A DNA stretch of 64,000 nt from Schistocerca nitens (taxonomy: Eukaryota > Arthropoda > Insecta > Orthoptera > Acrididae), in assembly GCF_023898315.1 (NCBI RefSeq), contig NC_064618.1:182643548-182707547 (forward strand), written 5' to 3'. The notes below the pieces were generated by a model that worked only from the letters and a program-made list of their open reading frames with translations, was not told the DNA's origin and did no database searches. This document shows positions 22,216-32,519 of the stretch, in pieces. Positions within the stretch are counted from its first letter, which is position 1; every line of letters starts with the position of its first letter. A program made the position numbers and the translations under genes.

Positions 22216-23664
22216 TGTTGATTTGAGAAACAAAACTATTCAGCAGATTCATAGGAAAGTCGTCTCTCAGGCACTTGTATTGATAGGGAAGTCATCTCTC
22301 AAGCACTTGTCCCTCTCGTCATATACTCTTAGAACTTTCCCTTTCCCGCTATTAATCGATCAACTGTCAAGGCAATTCATTTCTAGACGAAAATACTCTT
22401 CAAACTACACTGGTTTAATGACACGGTTAGAAGCAGTAGGTTTCTACGGGCGTGGAATTAGTAAACTACTTTAGCACTGTCAGATTGTTTTAGATATCGT
22501 GAAAGAAAATTCTGCTGCTGATTAATTTCTCTTTGATGATTACTGTTGCGTTCAGTAAACTAATGGAAAACGGAATTAAAATATTCACTGTACTAACACA
22601 AATTGAATTCAGCTTACTACAGAAACATCACGACGGCAGTCTATCTTAAAAAACATTAAGTATCTGTAAGACGATTGAGCCTAATTTAACACTAATTAGT
22701 AGGATATTACCGACTTTTGACTTCGAAAAGGTCTGTATTTACTTCATTTCCTGTACCATTCGCAAGTATTATGAAAATGTGGCAGTTCATAGATAAAATT
22801 ATATATTCACGACAAAAAATTTGTCGGCTCAAACCAAAAGTGGCGTTATGAATTTTGCAGTACCGTAAGGTTTTCTTTGTGACACCAAGAGGTACTAAAA
22901 GTAGCAAGAGTAATTTTGCTGGAGCGTTGTCTTACGATTCCCTTATTGCGTTTGTATCTGCCTGCTTGTAGCTCTGCTACAACAGAATTAAAAAATCTGT
23001 CTTTCAGCGAGTCTCGAAAGGCGAACGGAAGCACCTTGCACCTGGTAACCAAGCATGTTACCTGAGACCTGGTTTTTTCCTTAAGTGGGTAGACATCATT
23101 TTCAGGTTGAATTGTTGGCAAATGTCAGTCAGACGTGTGCCGTTGGGGTAAGTATTTCGGTGTGTTGAATTTGTACCAACGATTTTCTATAGGTATTTCT
23201 GTTCCAAATAGAGAGTTGCAGTCCTCCATTCGTATTTTCACGTCTCTTGGTGAATTTTGCTCATAGTTTTTTCGAGTGTGTTACAGAATTTTTCGACATT
23301 TTCGGTGTTTTTCTTATTTTCGATGTTGGCGCGGGCATGAGCATTGACGAGTGTATATTTTTTTATTGGGGCTCTGAATGAGCATGAAAATATTTTTGGT
23401 CGATTTCTTATGTTTGTATCAATGTATCGATGTTTAGCTTCCATTATGCATATTTTCTGCTTGTAGGGAAATTTCCCAGAGATCTCCGATATTCTCTGCC
23501 GTGCTAGCCTGGACTCCCAAGAATCCTAAAATCCAGCTGCCGCCTTTCGACGGGCGGGTTGTGTACCACCTGGGGTAAAGTTGACTTTGCTTGCACAGTT
23601 AATGTTTGCTTCTGATTCATTGGTATGGCCTAGGTGATACCAGGAGCAGAGGGAGCTGAAGCCT

Positions 23665-23867
23665 GCCGGCCGAAGTGGCCGAGCGGTTCTAGGCGCTGCA
23701 GTCCGGAACCGCGCGACCGCTACGGTCGCAGGTTCGAATCCTGCCTCGGGGATGGATGTGTGTGATGTCCTTAGGTTAGTTAGGTTTAAGTAGTTCTAAG
23801 TTCTAGGGGACTGATGACCTCCGCAGTTAAGTCCCATAGTGCTCAGAGCCATTTGAACGCTTTTTTT
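23665..23867 (+). mobile_element. SINE, family I, in left arm
   Basis: TSD GCTGAAGCCT at 23655-23664 and 23868-23877. Complete head with CGGTCGCAGGTTCGAATCCT and family I tail. The mirrored right arm carries the same SINE at the same point with the same TSD, so this insertion predates the arm duplication. Confidence 0.95.
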
Positions 23868-24086
23868 GCTGAAGCCTTTGGAAGAAATGATTATCAGCCG
23901 AGCTCATTGAGCTAACAGACGGTGACCAGAGTACCGGTGATTTTCACTCAGACGTGTCTGGATTTCCTGTTCAACGGATTGAGTAGCCGTTCAGAATTGT
24001 GTTAGTATTTGGTTCACCCCTAGTATTTGATTTCCTCGCTACCACCCATATGTGGGAGGCTTTCCCCTATCCGCCACACGGAATTA

Positions 24087-24108
24087 TTATTATTATTATT
24101 ATTATCAG
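24087..24108. repeat. ATT microsatellite
   Basis: Run of ATT units. In the right arm the mirror run is interrupted on one side by 145 bp of additional sequence. Confidence 0.9.
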
Positions 24109-24419
24109 TTGCTAAATGTTACGCCATCAAAGGAATTATGTGCCCAGCATTGTTGCAATACAGACGCTCAAATTATCCGATTTCAGTAATTTCATTTCGA
24201 TACCAGATCGTTCTAATCGGATTCAGCCAGTCAGATATCCGACTACGGTTCTCATAACACGATAGACTGGGTAAACCACATTCTTCATCGGATTGTTAAA
24301 TCTTGATCATTTATCTGTGACAGGGCCTGAATTCTTAAACACTGTGGAAAATACTAATACAATGTGCTTATTACAAATACGTTATTTAAATATAAATATA
24401 GGAAGTAACGAGATAATAA

Positions 24420-24665
24420 TTTATTTACAGGACAGAGCCCCCACCCATCGTTGCAGAGCAGTGCAAGATTGGTTTCAGGGCCAAGAGAGGATAAAGCCGT
24501 TTCCGTTTGTTCCACAATCACCGAACATCAAATAGAGAACATGTGGGCAGACGTAACAAGGTCATTGCCATGTGGACCTACAAATGCAAGCGACCTTTAG
24601 ACGAATATAGAAAACGCATGGTGGGAAGTAAACCATGACGCTACACTATCGACAACTTAATGAAA
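24420..24665 (+). pseudogene. Tc1-like transposase C-terminal relic in left arm
   Basis: Reads LQDRAPTHRCRAVQDWFQGQ (second catalytic Asp as QDRAP for QDNAP), then FVPQSPNIK and, after a stop, NMWADVTRSL-like residues (third acidic residue region). It continues with NAWWEVNHDATL. This is the last part of a Tc1-group DDE transposase. The mirror copy is at 37078-37323. Confidence 0.75.
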
Positions 24666-24956
24666 TCAATGCGCCTACACCTTCGAGAAATCTTACGTAA
24701 TGATGGTGGGTGGGTTGGTTACTAAAAGTATACTCGTCCACAAAACCGATGTGGGCAATTATCTGATAATCGGTCAAGCTTTGCTTTGTCGCAGCTCTTT
24801 AGCATACAAGTCCCTTAATTTCAGTCTCCTCCTTACAATTTTTGCAATGCAAGGTAATTGAAAAATCTCATCCACTCGACGCCAACTGAGGAATTGATTG
24901 GAGCATGTGTTGTTCAACATACAGTAGTCGTCCCCTCACTGGAATCAATGACTGAC

Positions 24957-25004
24957 TGTGTGTGTGTGTGTGTGTATGTGTGTGTGTGTGTGTGTGTGTG
25001 TATT
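24957..25004. repeat. TG/CA microsatellite
   Basis: About 48 bp of TG units with one TA interruption. The right arm has the same length mirrored at 36739-36786. That is striking because microsatellites mutate fast, and it supports a very recent copying event or conversion. Confidence 0.95.
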
Positions 25005-26058
25005 TTCGTGTTCACGCACAATCTGAATCAATACTATTAACATTAGAGAGACAACCAACATTATATATTGCATCATATATGACTTTAAAATTTTTTAATG
25101 CGATGGTAAGTTACAAACAGAATTTTTACCCAACCCACGTCCTGCATATTATGTTAAGTAACTCCATAATATCGTTAGGAGAGACAGTGCGTTCTTGTTG
25201 TCGCGGCTCATAAGTGCAGCGACTAGCAGTGCCCAATGCCGCCGCGATTTGTTTATGTTGGCTGAGCGTGGACACTGCAGCAGACACTTCGCCATAAACA
25301 GAAAGAAATCACCTTGGCTCTGACTGCAGTGAGCGGACATCATTACCTCCATGTTCTTATAGTAACAAACGTGAGACTCTACTCACATGTGCCATGGAGG
25401 AATTGCAGCGGGTATGATGTCATTAGTCACCAGAATATTTACCAGTGAGGAAATGTCCACTCTATTTGAACCCCAAAAAAATGGGAACTTTCGCACAAAT
25501 AATGTGACATGATACCAAAATTTATCTAAGACGCAAAAATTAACTGCAGAGCATTCATGCACGCAGTAGTAGCACACAAGGAAATATTATGTCTTGGAAG
25601 CGTATATTTCATTTCCTGTTCTCATATCAACGCCCTTGTTTTAGTATGAAGTGAGAAAATAAACACGAAAAACTAAAGTTCCTGAGAAGCATATAAGTCA
25701 TTTCCTCTTCTCATATCATAGCTTTTGTTTTAGTATGAAGTAAAAAATAAACAGTTTATGGTTCTGAAGCATAATATGACACCAGATTCTTATCGTAGGT
25801 GCTATCGGTAAAGCAAAAAGCAGGGAGCTGTCCATTCTTTTGTCAAACAGTCTGTTTCCTTTCATGCATTACTACCGCTCGGAGAATCTTATTTAAGGAC
25901 CAGTGGGCATCAAGATCTTCAGCAGAATAAGTCCTGTGTTATTGTACTAATTACAGTATGGGAAAAACGCAACAAAGGCGATTTCCCCTAGAGCAATGAG
26001 TATATTTGCACTTGTCTGTATTCAGCAATGACTGCCAACTGCCACAACACTTCACAGA

Positions 26059-26175
26059 ATTTTGCTCGAGCGTTGTCTTACGATTCCCTTATGGAGTTTG
26101 TGTCTGTCTGCTCTTAGCTCTGCTACGAAAGAGTTAAAAATCTTGGGTTCAGCGAGTCTCGAAAGGCGAACATAG
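26059..26175 (+). repeat. Third partial copy of an arm segment, at the inner edge of the left arm
   Basis: Direct, diverged copy of 22909-23032. Shared runs are GAGCGTTGTCTTACGATTCC and CAGCGAGTCTCGAAAGGCGA. It retains the 22-bp stretch that the right arm lacks. It starts exactly where the inverted homology stops. Confidence 0.8.
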
Positions 26176-27735
26176 CGTGCATCTGCCCTGGGAGCTTTTT
26201 CTTTATTTTTAGTTTTTCTTTTTTTTTAATTTTTATTAATCTTATTTTGTTCGTTTTTTTTTAGTTGTATTTTCTCGAGGCGGACGTCGCAAGACACACG
26301 TTTCAGTTTGTCATTGATCCATTAACTCAGTTTTTTTATTAAAGGGGGCAGCTAACCCTGTGACCGAACACGCTGAGTTACCTTGCCGGCGGGAGATAGC
26401 GACCACGTGGGATGTCTTTGACTTACTTATTGGCCTAGTAGCCGCTACGGCAGATAAATCGCGGCATAAGAGACGAGAGTAGTTATATTTCCGGTGTGGA
26501 AGGACTTTCCTTAGTCAAAAGCATTAACTGATATCCTTATGTCACATTTCAAGAGAAAATAACATTATTCAATTGAAATGTCACGATAATGTCAAGTGGA
26601 TGTAGCAGGATAGTTCTGTGCCATCAAGGAAGTAACTCGTCGGTCACAGAGTTGCCAAACATATTCTGCGCTTTTGGCAAGTTTCAGTTATACTGCCAGG
26701 AAGGATACCAGCTGATGTATTCTGTGAGTGACCTCTGAAGTAACCATAGCTTCGTCTCAGAATTGCGGGTGGCAAGGGCTGCAATATCCTCACAATATGT
26801 CAATGAGTCTTATTCGCATTTCTGTAACTAGGTTTAGGGGCTAGAGTGTAATTACTTGTAACACGTCGATGCAATGAGTGCAGACTAAATGTCATAAATT
26901 TATAACTGCGACAATTTTTCGTGTTTTACTGTCTTAATTGGACAGAAACCTTGAAAGCGTACTCACCAGACGCGATCACAATTTTTGGAGATTTTCCAGT
27001 GGTTGAGTTGGCAACGTATCTTTGCTGTACAATGTTGTTATTGAGATCACTGTCATTGGCACATCCGCCAGAAGACAGGCATTGCCTGGCTTTTTGTTGT
27101 CAGCTTTTCTGACGGATATTCTGCATTTGCTCCAGACGTGAAGACTTAAGGTGAATTCGAACATTCCTTATGGCGAAAATTTGATGGTTCTATTCTTCCA
27201 GCTCTAACATTCAAAAAACAGTTAGAATAAGCGGCAGAAAAGCGCCTGTGAACCAACAATTATGCAGTGATAATTAGTGGACTCTGACAAATTCCATCTG
27301 TCATCTGATAATTGTGAAAAAGTACATTTTTCATCTGCACAGCACTGCAGCATGAACTCAAGGGTTTCATAAGACTCCTATGCTTAATTTCGTTGTGATC
27401 GTTTTTAATGACATTAGGGGAGGAGCAAAACCATCTGACGTGAAACATACTTTTTCAATGGGATTTGAATCTTTGGCTACAGTTACAGTAGCTCATCCAG
27501 TGAGGTATCAAGAATGTGAGCAATAACGCATTGCTGTAGTATAGGCTAGGGCAGAAAAAAGAGGGTTTCTGACCAAGAAAACGATGAGAGACACTGTCGC
27601 TGTCACTTATTAAAGAGGAATTGTTCAGAAAAGTACAACTATATCTAATGAAATGAGTAGGTTGATGCAGCTCCAGTGCGGCACTATCACTGAGTTGCCA
27701 AGCATTTTCCGAATAGCACTTAACATAAAAATGTG
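26176..27735. other. Unassigned part of the inverted-repeat spacer
   Basis: A T-rich tract lies at 26195-26270. The rest shows no recognisable frame, TIR or SINE. Confidence 0.4.
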
Positions 27736-27746
27736 TGCGTGTGTGT

Positions 27747-27920
27747 GTGTCTGTTCTTTCGGACATTTCCGAAAGAACAGACACTATCGAAGGACAGATG
27801 TCCAGGCTGTCATTGGCGTTAAAACAGAACAACGGCGTCATATGAAAATTTGTGCCTGACCAGGTTCGAACATGGAGTCGTAGTGTCTTTTCCTTAGGAC
27901 AAGTCCGAAAGAATAGACAC
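27747..27920. repeat. Perfect 17-bp hairpin and an outlying copy of one arm
   Basis: GTGTCTGTTCTTTCGGA (27747-27763), loop CATT, then its exact complement (27768-27784). A one-mismatch copy of the second arm, TCCGAAAGAATAGACAC, lies at 27904-27920. Together they could mark the ends of a small palindromic element; no TSD is seen. Confidence 0.75.
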
Positions 27921-27998
27921 CACACAAATATTCATATACGGGGTGTTTCAGGAGGAACAGTAAATATTTTTTTTTTCTTTTTTTTTTTTTTTTTGTCA

Positions 27999-30059
27999 TC
28001 AGTCTACTGACTGGTTTGATGCGGCCCGCCACGAATTCCTTTCCTGTGCTAACCTCTTCATCTCAGAGTAGCACTTGCAACCTACGTCCTCAATTATTTG
28101 CTGGACGTATTCCAATCTCTGTCTTCCTCTACAGTTTTTGCCTTCTACAGCTCCCTCTAGTACCATGGAAGTCATTCCCTCATGTCTTAGCAGATGTCCT
28201 ATCATCCTGTCCCTTCCCCTTATCAGTGTTTTCCACATATTCCTTTCCTCTCCGATTCTGCGTAGAACCTCCTCATTCCTTACCTTATCTGTCCACCTAA
28301 TTTTCAACATTCGTCTATAGCACCACATCTCAAATGCTTCGATTCTCTTCTGTTCCGGTTTTCCCACAGTCCATGTTTCACTACCATACAATGCTGTACT
28401 CCAGACGTACAGCCTCAGAAATTTCTTCCTCAATTTAAGGCCGGTATTTGATATTAGTAGACTTCTCTTGGCCAGAAATGCGTTTTTTGCCATAGCGAGT
28501 CTGCTTTTGATGTCCTCCTTGCTCCGTCCGCCGTTGGTTATTTTACTATCTAGGTAGCAGAATTCCTTAACTTCATTGACTTCGTGACCATCAATTGTGA
28601 TGTTAAGTTTCTCGCTGTTCTCATTTCTACTACTTCTCATTACCTTCGTCTTTCTCCGATTTACTCTCAAACCATACTGTGTACTCATTAGACTGTTCAT
28701 TCCGTTCAGCAGATCATTTAATTCTTCTTCACTTTCACTCAGGATAGCAATGTCATCAGCGAATCGTACCATTGATATCCTTTCACCTTGTATTTTAATT
28801 CCACTCCTGAACCTTTCTTTTATTTACATCATTGCTTCCTCGATGTGCAGATTGAAGAGTAGGGGCGAAAGGCTACAGCCTTGTCTTACACCCTTCTTAG
28901 TACGAGCACTTCGTTCTTGATCGTCCACTCTTATTATTCCCTCTTGGTTGTTGTACATATTGTATATGACCCGTCTCTCCCTATAGCTTACCCCTACTTT
29001 TTTCAGAATCTCGAACAGCTTGCACCATTTTATATTGTCGAACGCTTTTTCCAGGTCGACAAATCCTATGAAAATGTTTTGATTTTTCTTTAGCCTTGCT
29101 TGCATTATTAGCCGTAATGTCAGAATTGCCTTCTCGAACAGCTTGCACCATTTTATATTGTCGAACGCTTTTTCCAGGTCGACAAATCCTATGAAAGTGT
29201 TTTGATTTTTCTTTAGCCTTGCTTCCATTATTAGCCGTAACGTCAGAATTGCCTCTCTCGTCCCTTTACTTTTCCTAAAGCCAAACTGATCGTCACCTAA
29301 CGCATTCTCAATTTTCTTTTCCATTCTTCTGTATATTATTCTTGTAAGCAGCTTCGATGCATGAGCTGTTAAGCTGATTGTGCGATAATTCTCGCACTTG
29401 TCAGCTCTTACCGTCTTCGGAATTGTGTGGATGATGCTTTTCCGAAAGTCAGATGGTATGTCGCCGGACTCATATATTCTACAGACCAACGTGAATAGTC
29501 GTTTTGTTGCCACTTCCCCCAATGATTTTAGAAATTCTGATGGAATGTTATCTATCCCTTCTGCCTTATTTGACCGTAAGTCCTCCAAAGTTCTTTTAAA
29601 TTCCGATTCTAATACTGGATCCCCTATCTCTTCTAAATCGACTCCTGTTTCTTCTTCTATCACATCAGACAAATCTTCGCCCTCATAGAGGCTTTCAATG
29701 TATTCTTTCCACCTATCTGCTCTCTCCTCTGCATTTAACAGTGGAATTCCCGTTGCACTCTTAATGTTACCACCGTTGCTTTTAATGTCACCAAAGGTTG
29801 TTTTGACTTTCCTGTATGCTGAGTCTGTCCTTCCGACAATCATATCTTTCTCGATGTCTTCACATTTTTCCTGCAGCCATTTCGTCTTAGCTTCCCTGCA
29901 CTTCCTATTTATTTCATTCCTCAGCGACTTGTATTTCTGTATTTCTGATTTTCCCGGAACATGTTTGTACTTCCTCCTTTCATCAGTCAACTGAAGTATT
30001 TCTTCTGTTACCCATGGTTTCTTCGCAGCTATCTTCTTTGTACCTGTTTTCCTTCCCAA
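27999..30059 (-). pseudogene. RTE ORF2, linker and reverse transcriptase (one stop, one duplication)
   Basis: The first frame (30059-28824, 411 codons) has KKPWVTEEILQLTDERRKYK, then the RT domain. Motif A FVDLEKAFD occurs twice, at about residues 292-300 and 333-341, because of an in-frame duplication. Motif B is GVRQGCSLSP at about 390-399. A single TAA after EEAMM interrupts; the same frame then continues (28820-27999) with IKERFRSG, motif C FADDIAIL and the C-terminal YGSETW and EAFEMWCYRRMLKI blocks. It ends NQSVD. Related to the copy at 11407-13059, but a different subfamily (tail poly(A), not CAA). Confidence 0.92.
29010..29255 (-). repeat. Tandem duplication of 123 bp within RT motif A
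   Basis: Two adjacent units, 29010-29132 and 29133-29255, both beginning CTCGAACAGCTTGCACCATT on the plus strand. They differ at about 3 positions that I can see, two of which change an amino acid (Glu/Gln and Thr/Ile). At 123 bp, 41 codons, the frame is kept. Confidence 0.97.
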
Positions 30060-31089
30060 CTTCTGTGATGGCCCTTTTTAGAGATTTCCATTCCTCTTCA
30101 ACTGTACTGCCTACTGCGCTATTCCTTATTGCTGTATTTATAGCGTTAGACAACTTCAAACGTATCTCGTCATTCCTTAGTACATCCGTATCCCACTTCT
30201 TTGCGTATTGATTCTTCCTGACTAATGTCTTGAACTTCAGCCTACTCTTCATCACTAGTATATTGTGATCTGAGTCTATATCTGCTCCTGGGTACGCCTT
30301 ACAATCCAGTATCTGATTTCGGAATCTCTGTCTGACCATGATGTAATCTAATTGAAATCTTCCCGTATCTCCCGGCCTTTTCCAAGTATACCTCCTCCTC
30401 TTGTGATTCTTGAACAGGGTATTCGCTATTACTAGCTGAAACTTGTGACAGAACTCAATTAGTCTTTCTCCTCTTTCATTCCTTGTCCCAAGCCCATATT
30501 CTCCTGTAACCTTTTCTTCTACTCCTTCCCCTACAACTGCATTCCAGTCGCCCATGACTATTAGATTTTCGTCCCCCTTTACATACTGCATTACCCTTTC
30601 AATATCCTCATACACTTTCTCTATCTGTTCATCTTCAGCTTGCGACGTCGGCATGTATACCTGAACTATCGTTGTCGGTGTTGGTCCGCTGTCGATTCTG
30701 ATTAGAACAACCCGGTCACTGAACTGTTCACAGTAACACACCCTCTGCCCTACCTTCCTATTCATAACGAATCCTACACCTGTTATACCATTTTCTACTG
30801 CTGTTGATATTACCAGATACTCATCTGACCAGAAATCCTTGTCTTCCTTCCACTTCACTTCACTGACCCCTACTATATTTAGATTGAGCCTTTGCATTTC
30901 CCTTTTCAGATTTTCTAGTTTCCCTACCACGTTCAAGCTTCTGACATCCCACGCCCCGACTCGTAGAACGTTATCCTTTCGTTGATTATTCAATCTTTTT
31001 CTCATGGTAACCTCCCCCTTGGCAGTCCCCTCCCGGAGATCCGAATGGGGGACTATTCCGGAATCTTTTGCCAATGGAGAGATCATCAT
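29983..31089 (-). CDS. RTE apurinic-like endonuclease domain
   Basis: A 368-codon frame encodes the nicking endonuclease that opens the target for LINE insertion. Visible motifs are LRVGAWDVRSLN (about 43-54, usually WNVRS, so the metal-site Asn is Asp here), VSEVKW with catalytic Glu (about 75-80), MGDWNAVVGEG (about 179-189), FQLDYIMVRQ (about 245-254) and DSDHNILV (about 272-279). It runs out of frame at the C-terminus (after ITEVGKEN). The RT frame picks up with an overlap of about 77 nt, so this is one ORF2 split by a frameshift, not two genes. The first ATG may not be the native start. Confidence 0.88.
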   Translation of the reverse strand: MMISPLAKDSGIVPHSDLREGTAKGEVTMRKRLNNQRKDNVLRVGAWDVRSLNVVGKLENLKREMQRLNLNIVGVSEVKWKEDKDFWSDEYLVISTAVENGITGVGFVMNRKVGQRVCYCEQFSDRVVLIRIDSGPTPTTIVQVYMPTSQAEDEQIEKVYEDIERVMQYVKGDENLIVMGDWNAVVGEGVEEKVTGEYGLGTRNERGERLIEFCHKFQLVIANTLFKNHKRRRYTWKRPGDTGRFQLDYIMVRQRFRNQILDCKAYPGADIDSDHNILVMKSRLKFKTLVRKNQYAKKWDTDVLRNDEIRLKLSNAINTAIRNSAVGSTVEEEWKSLKRAITEVGKENRYKEDSCEETMGNRRNTSVD

Positions 31090-31360
31090 GGCACTTCTTC
31101 AATTACAGGTCACATGTCATGTGGATACACGTTGCCTGTCTTTAATGCTGTGGTTTCCATTGCCTTCTGCATCCTCATGTCGTTGATCATTGCTGATTCT
31201 TCCGCCTTTAGGGGCAATTTCCCACCCCTAGGGCAAGAGAGTGCCCTGAACCTCTATCCGCTCCTCCGCCCTCTTTGACAAAGCTGTTGGCAGAATGAGG
31301 CTGACTTCTTATGCCGGAAGTCTTCGGCCGCCAATGCTGATTATTAATCAAAATTTAGGC

Positions 31361-31437
31361 AGTGGCGGGGATCGAACCCGGGACCGAAGACGTTTTGATT
31401 ATGAATCATAGACGCTACCCCTAGACCACGGGTACCA
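31361..31437 (-). promoter_or_regulatory. tRNA-like leader of the RTE element (putative Pol III promoter)
   Basis: Minus strand: A-box-like TGGTCTAGGGGTAGCG (31413-31428), an arm with 7-nt loop TTCATAA (anticodon position CAT), and B-box-like GGGTTCGATCCC near 31370-31380. It is followed without a break by the family 5' sequence GACTTCCGGCATAAGAAGTC. It resembles a tRNA-Met-type head. The acceptor stem is not convincing, so it is a derived promoter or SINE head rather than a tRNA gene. Confidence 0.65.
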
Positions 31438-31446
31438 CGTAGTACA

Positions 31447-31996
31447 GCCGAATTGCATTAAAAAATTCCAAATAAATGCGTCCACTTTTTATTGGCTACA
31501 GAGATACAGCTGTTAGTACGTAACCCTAACAAACTCAAAGGAAAGGCAAATGAGGACGTTCAAAGTTGATTTTCAAACATTCCCCCACCAGCTTCAATGC
31601 ACATTTGACTTCCCTTGGTAACACCGTGTGTAGCTCGTTTGAGGACGTCTTTGCGTTCTTTCATGAGGGCTGCACTATTCATAATCCGAACGATTAAATC
31701 GTCTCTTGGGTTTACTTTTTCTCTGTAGACTTCGCCTTTGACCATCCCTGCAGGCAAAAATCCAAAGAGATAATGTCCGGGGACCTTGGTGGCCAAGAAA
31801 AGTGCCCATATCTACTGATCCATCTTCCGGGAAATGTTAGGCTTGGATACTTTGTCACCTGACGACTGGAATGTGCAGGAGCCCCGTCATGCTGGAGGAA
31901 CATACGTAATCTTGTAGCCAAAGGAACCTCTTCCAATAACGGTGGAAGCTCATTTTCAAGGAAGTGTAGACAACTGGGTCTTGTAAGGACCAACAT
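31447..31996 (-). pseudogene. Mariner/Tc1-superfamily transposase, C-terminal part
   Basis: Two overlapping frames (31712-31996 and 31560-31796) separated by a frameshift. The first has FLQHDGAPAHSSRQV (second catalytic Asp) and FSWPPRSPDIISLDFCLQGW (third acidic position). The second has GEVYREKVNPRDDLIVRIMN and ends GGGMFENQL. The N-terminal DNA-binding part and first Asp are absent. This is the transposase remnant of the transposon that hosts the RTE LINE. Confidence 0.85.
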
Positions 31997-32243
31997 ACGA
32001 AACGAAAATGCATTAAACCCAGCTATATGTACTCAATAAAAATTGGACACATGTTATAGAGCGTTTCTTCTGCAATTTGTCTATACTACCACCTCCTAGA
32101 ATATTTACTATTCCTCCTGAAACATCCTGAATAATTATTCACGTCTCTACGGGTCATCGAAAGTTTTCAGTGCTAGACGCACGACATCATCCGAATCCTC
32201 GCGGGAATACAGTGTGGCCGCAAGAGAGTCGACAAATGGCCGA

Positions 32244-32260
32244 GGGGGGGGGGGGGGGGC
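32244..32260. repeat. Poly-G tract
   Basis: About 17 consecutive G, then C and GG, in the short interval between the transposon end and the next SINE. A G-run of this length is also a sequencing or assembly risk. Confidence 0.9.
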
Positions 32261-32361
32261 GGAAGGTACCGAACATGTGGTATGCAGCAAAGATGGGAAT
32301 TCGCTTCTGACGAGGAGCGTGTGCAGATAGGTGCTGCAGAGAGGCTGGCTGCTGTGTCCCG

Positions 32362-32518
32362 ATAGTGCCCACCGTCGGAGGTTCGAGTCCTCACTCCGGA
32401 ATGGGTGTGTGTGTTGTCATAGCGTAAGATACTTTAAGTTAGATTAAGTAGTGAGTAAGCTTAGGGACCGATGACCTAAGCAGCTTGGTCCCATTAGATC
32501 TCACCACAAATTTACAAA
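32362..32518 (+). mobile_element. SINE, family II, 5'-truncated
   Basis: CGGAGGTTCGAGTCCTCACT, then GGGTGTGTGTGTTGTCATAG, then TTAGGGACCGATGACCTAAG and a family II tail. The head before the B box is missing or diverged. The two copies at 6213-6388 and here share the same ACCACAAATTT 3' end. Confidence 0.8.
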
Positions 32519-32519
32519 A

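Larger units (their letters stand above)
21174..26058 (+). repeat. Giant inverted repeat, left arm
   Basis: The reverse complement of this segment matches 35842-40501 at very high identity by eye, about 98-99% where I compared. Paired positions sum to 61743 from 24113 to 25864 with no net indel over 1.75 kb. Four length differences are visible. Left has 157 bp extra at about 25865-26021, 191 bp extra at about 23221-23415 and 22 bp extra near 23005. Right has 145 bp extra at about 37638-37785. Contents are a mariner relic, a SINE, a Tc1 relic and a TG microsatellite. Confidence 0.95.
27967..31437 (-). mobile_element. Near-full-length RTE-clade LINE
   Basis: On the minus strand it runs 5' tRNA-like leader (31437-31361), a short untranslated region, endonuclease, reverse transcriptase, and a poly(A) tail seen as a T-run at 27967-27995. 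Coding is broken by one frameshift near 30050 and one stop at 28821-28823, and carries a 123-bp tandem duplication. I see no TSD, so insertion may have come with a small target deletion. Confidence 0.88.
27939..32129 (-). mobile_element. Mariner/Tc1-superfamily transposon with an RTE LINE inserted
   Basis: Left terminus GGTGTTTCAGGAGGAACAGT follows a TA at 27937-27938. The right terminus, read on the minus strand, is GGATGTTTCAGGAGGAATAG, ending at about 32129. Without the LINE the element is about 0.7 kb. It holds only the C-terminal transposase (31447-31996), so the N-terminal half is missing. The LINE entered close to the left TIR, leaving about 28 bp of it. Confidence 0.85.

Noticed and set aside
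24858..25213. Val/Cys-rich frames over the microsatellite in the arms
   Set aside because: They are translations of a TG repeat, identical in both arms because the arms are duplicates.
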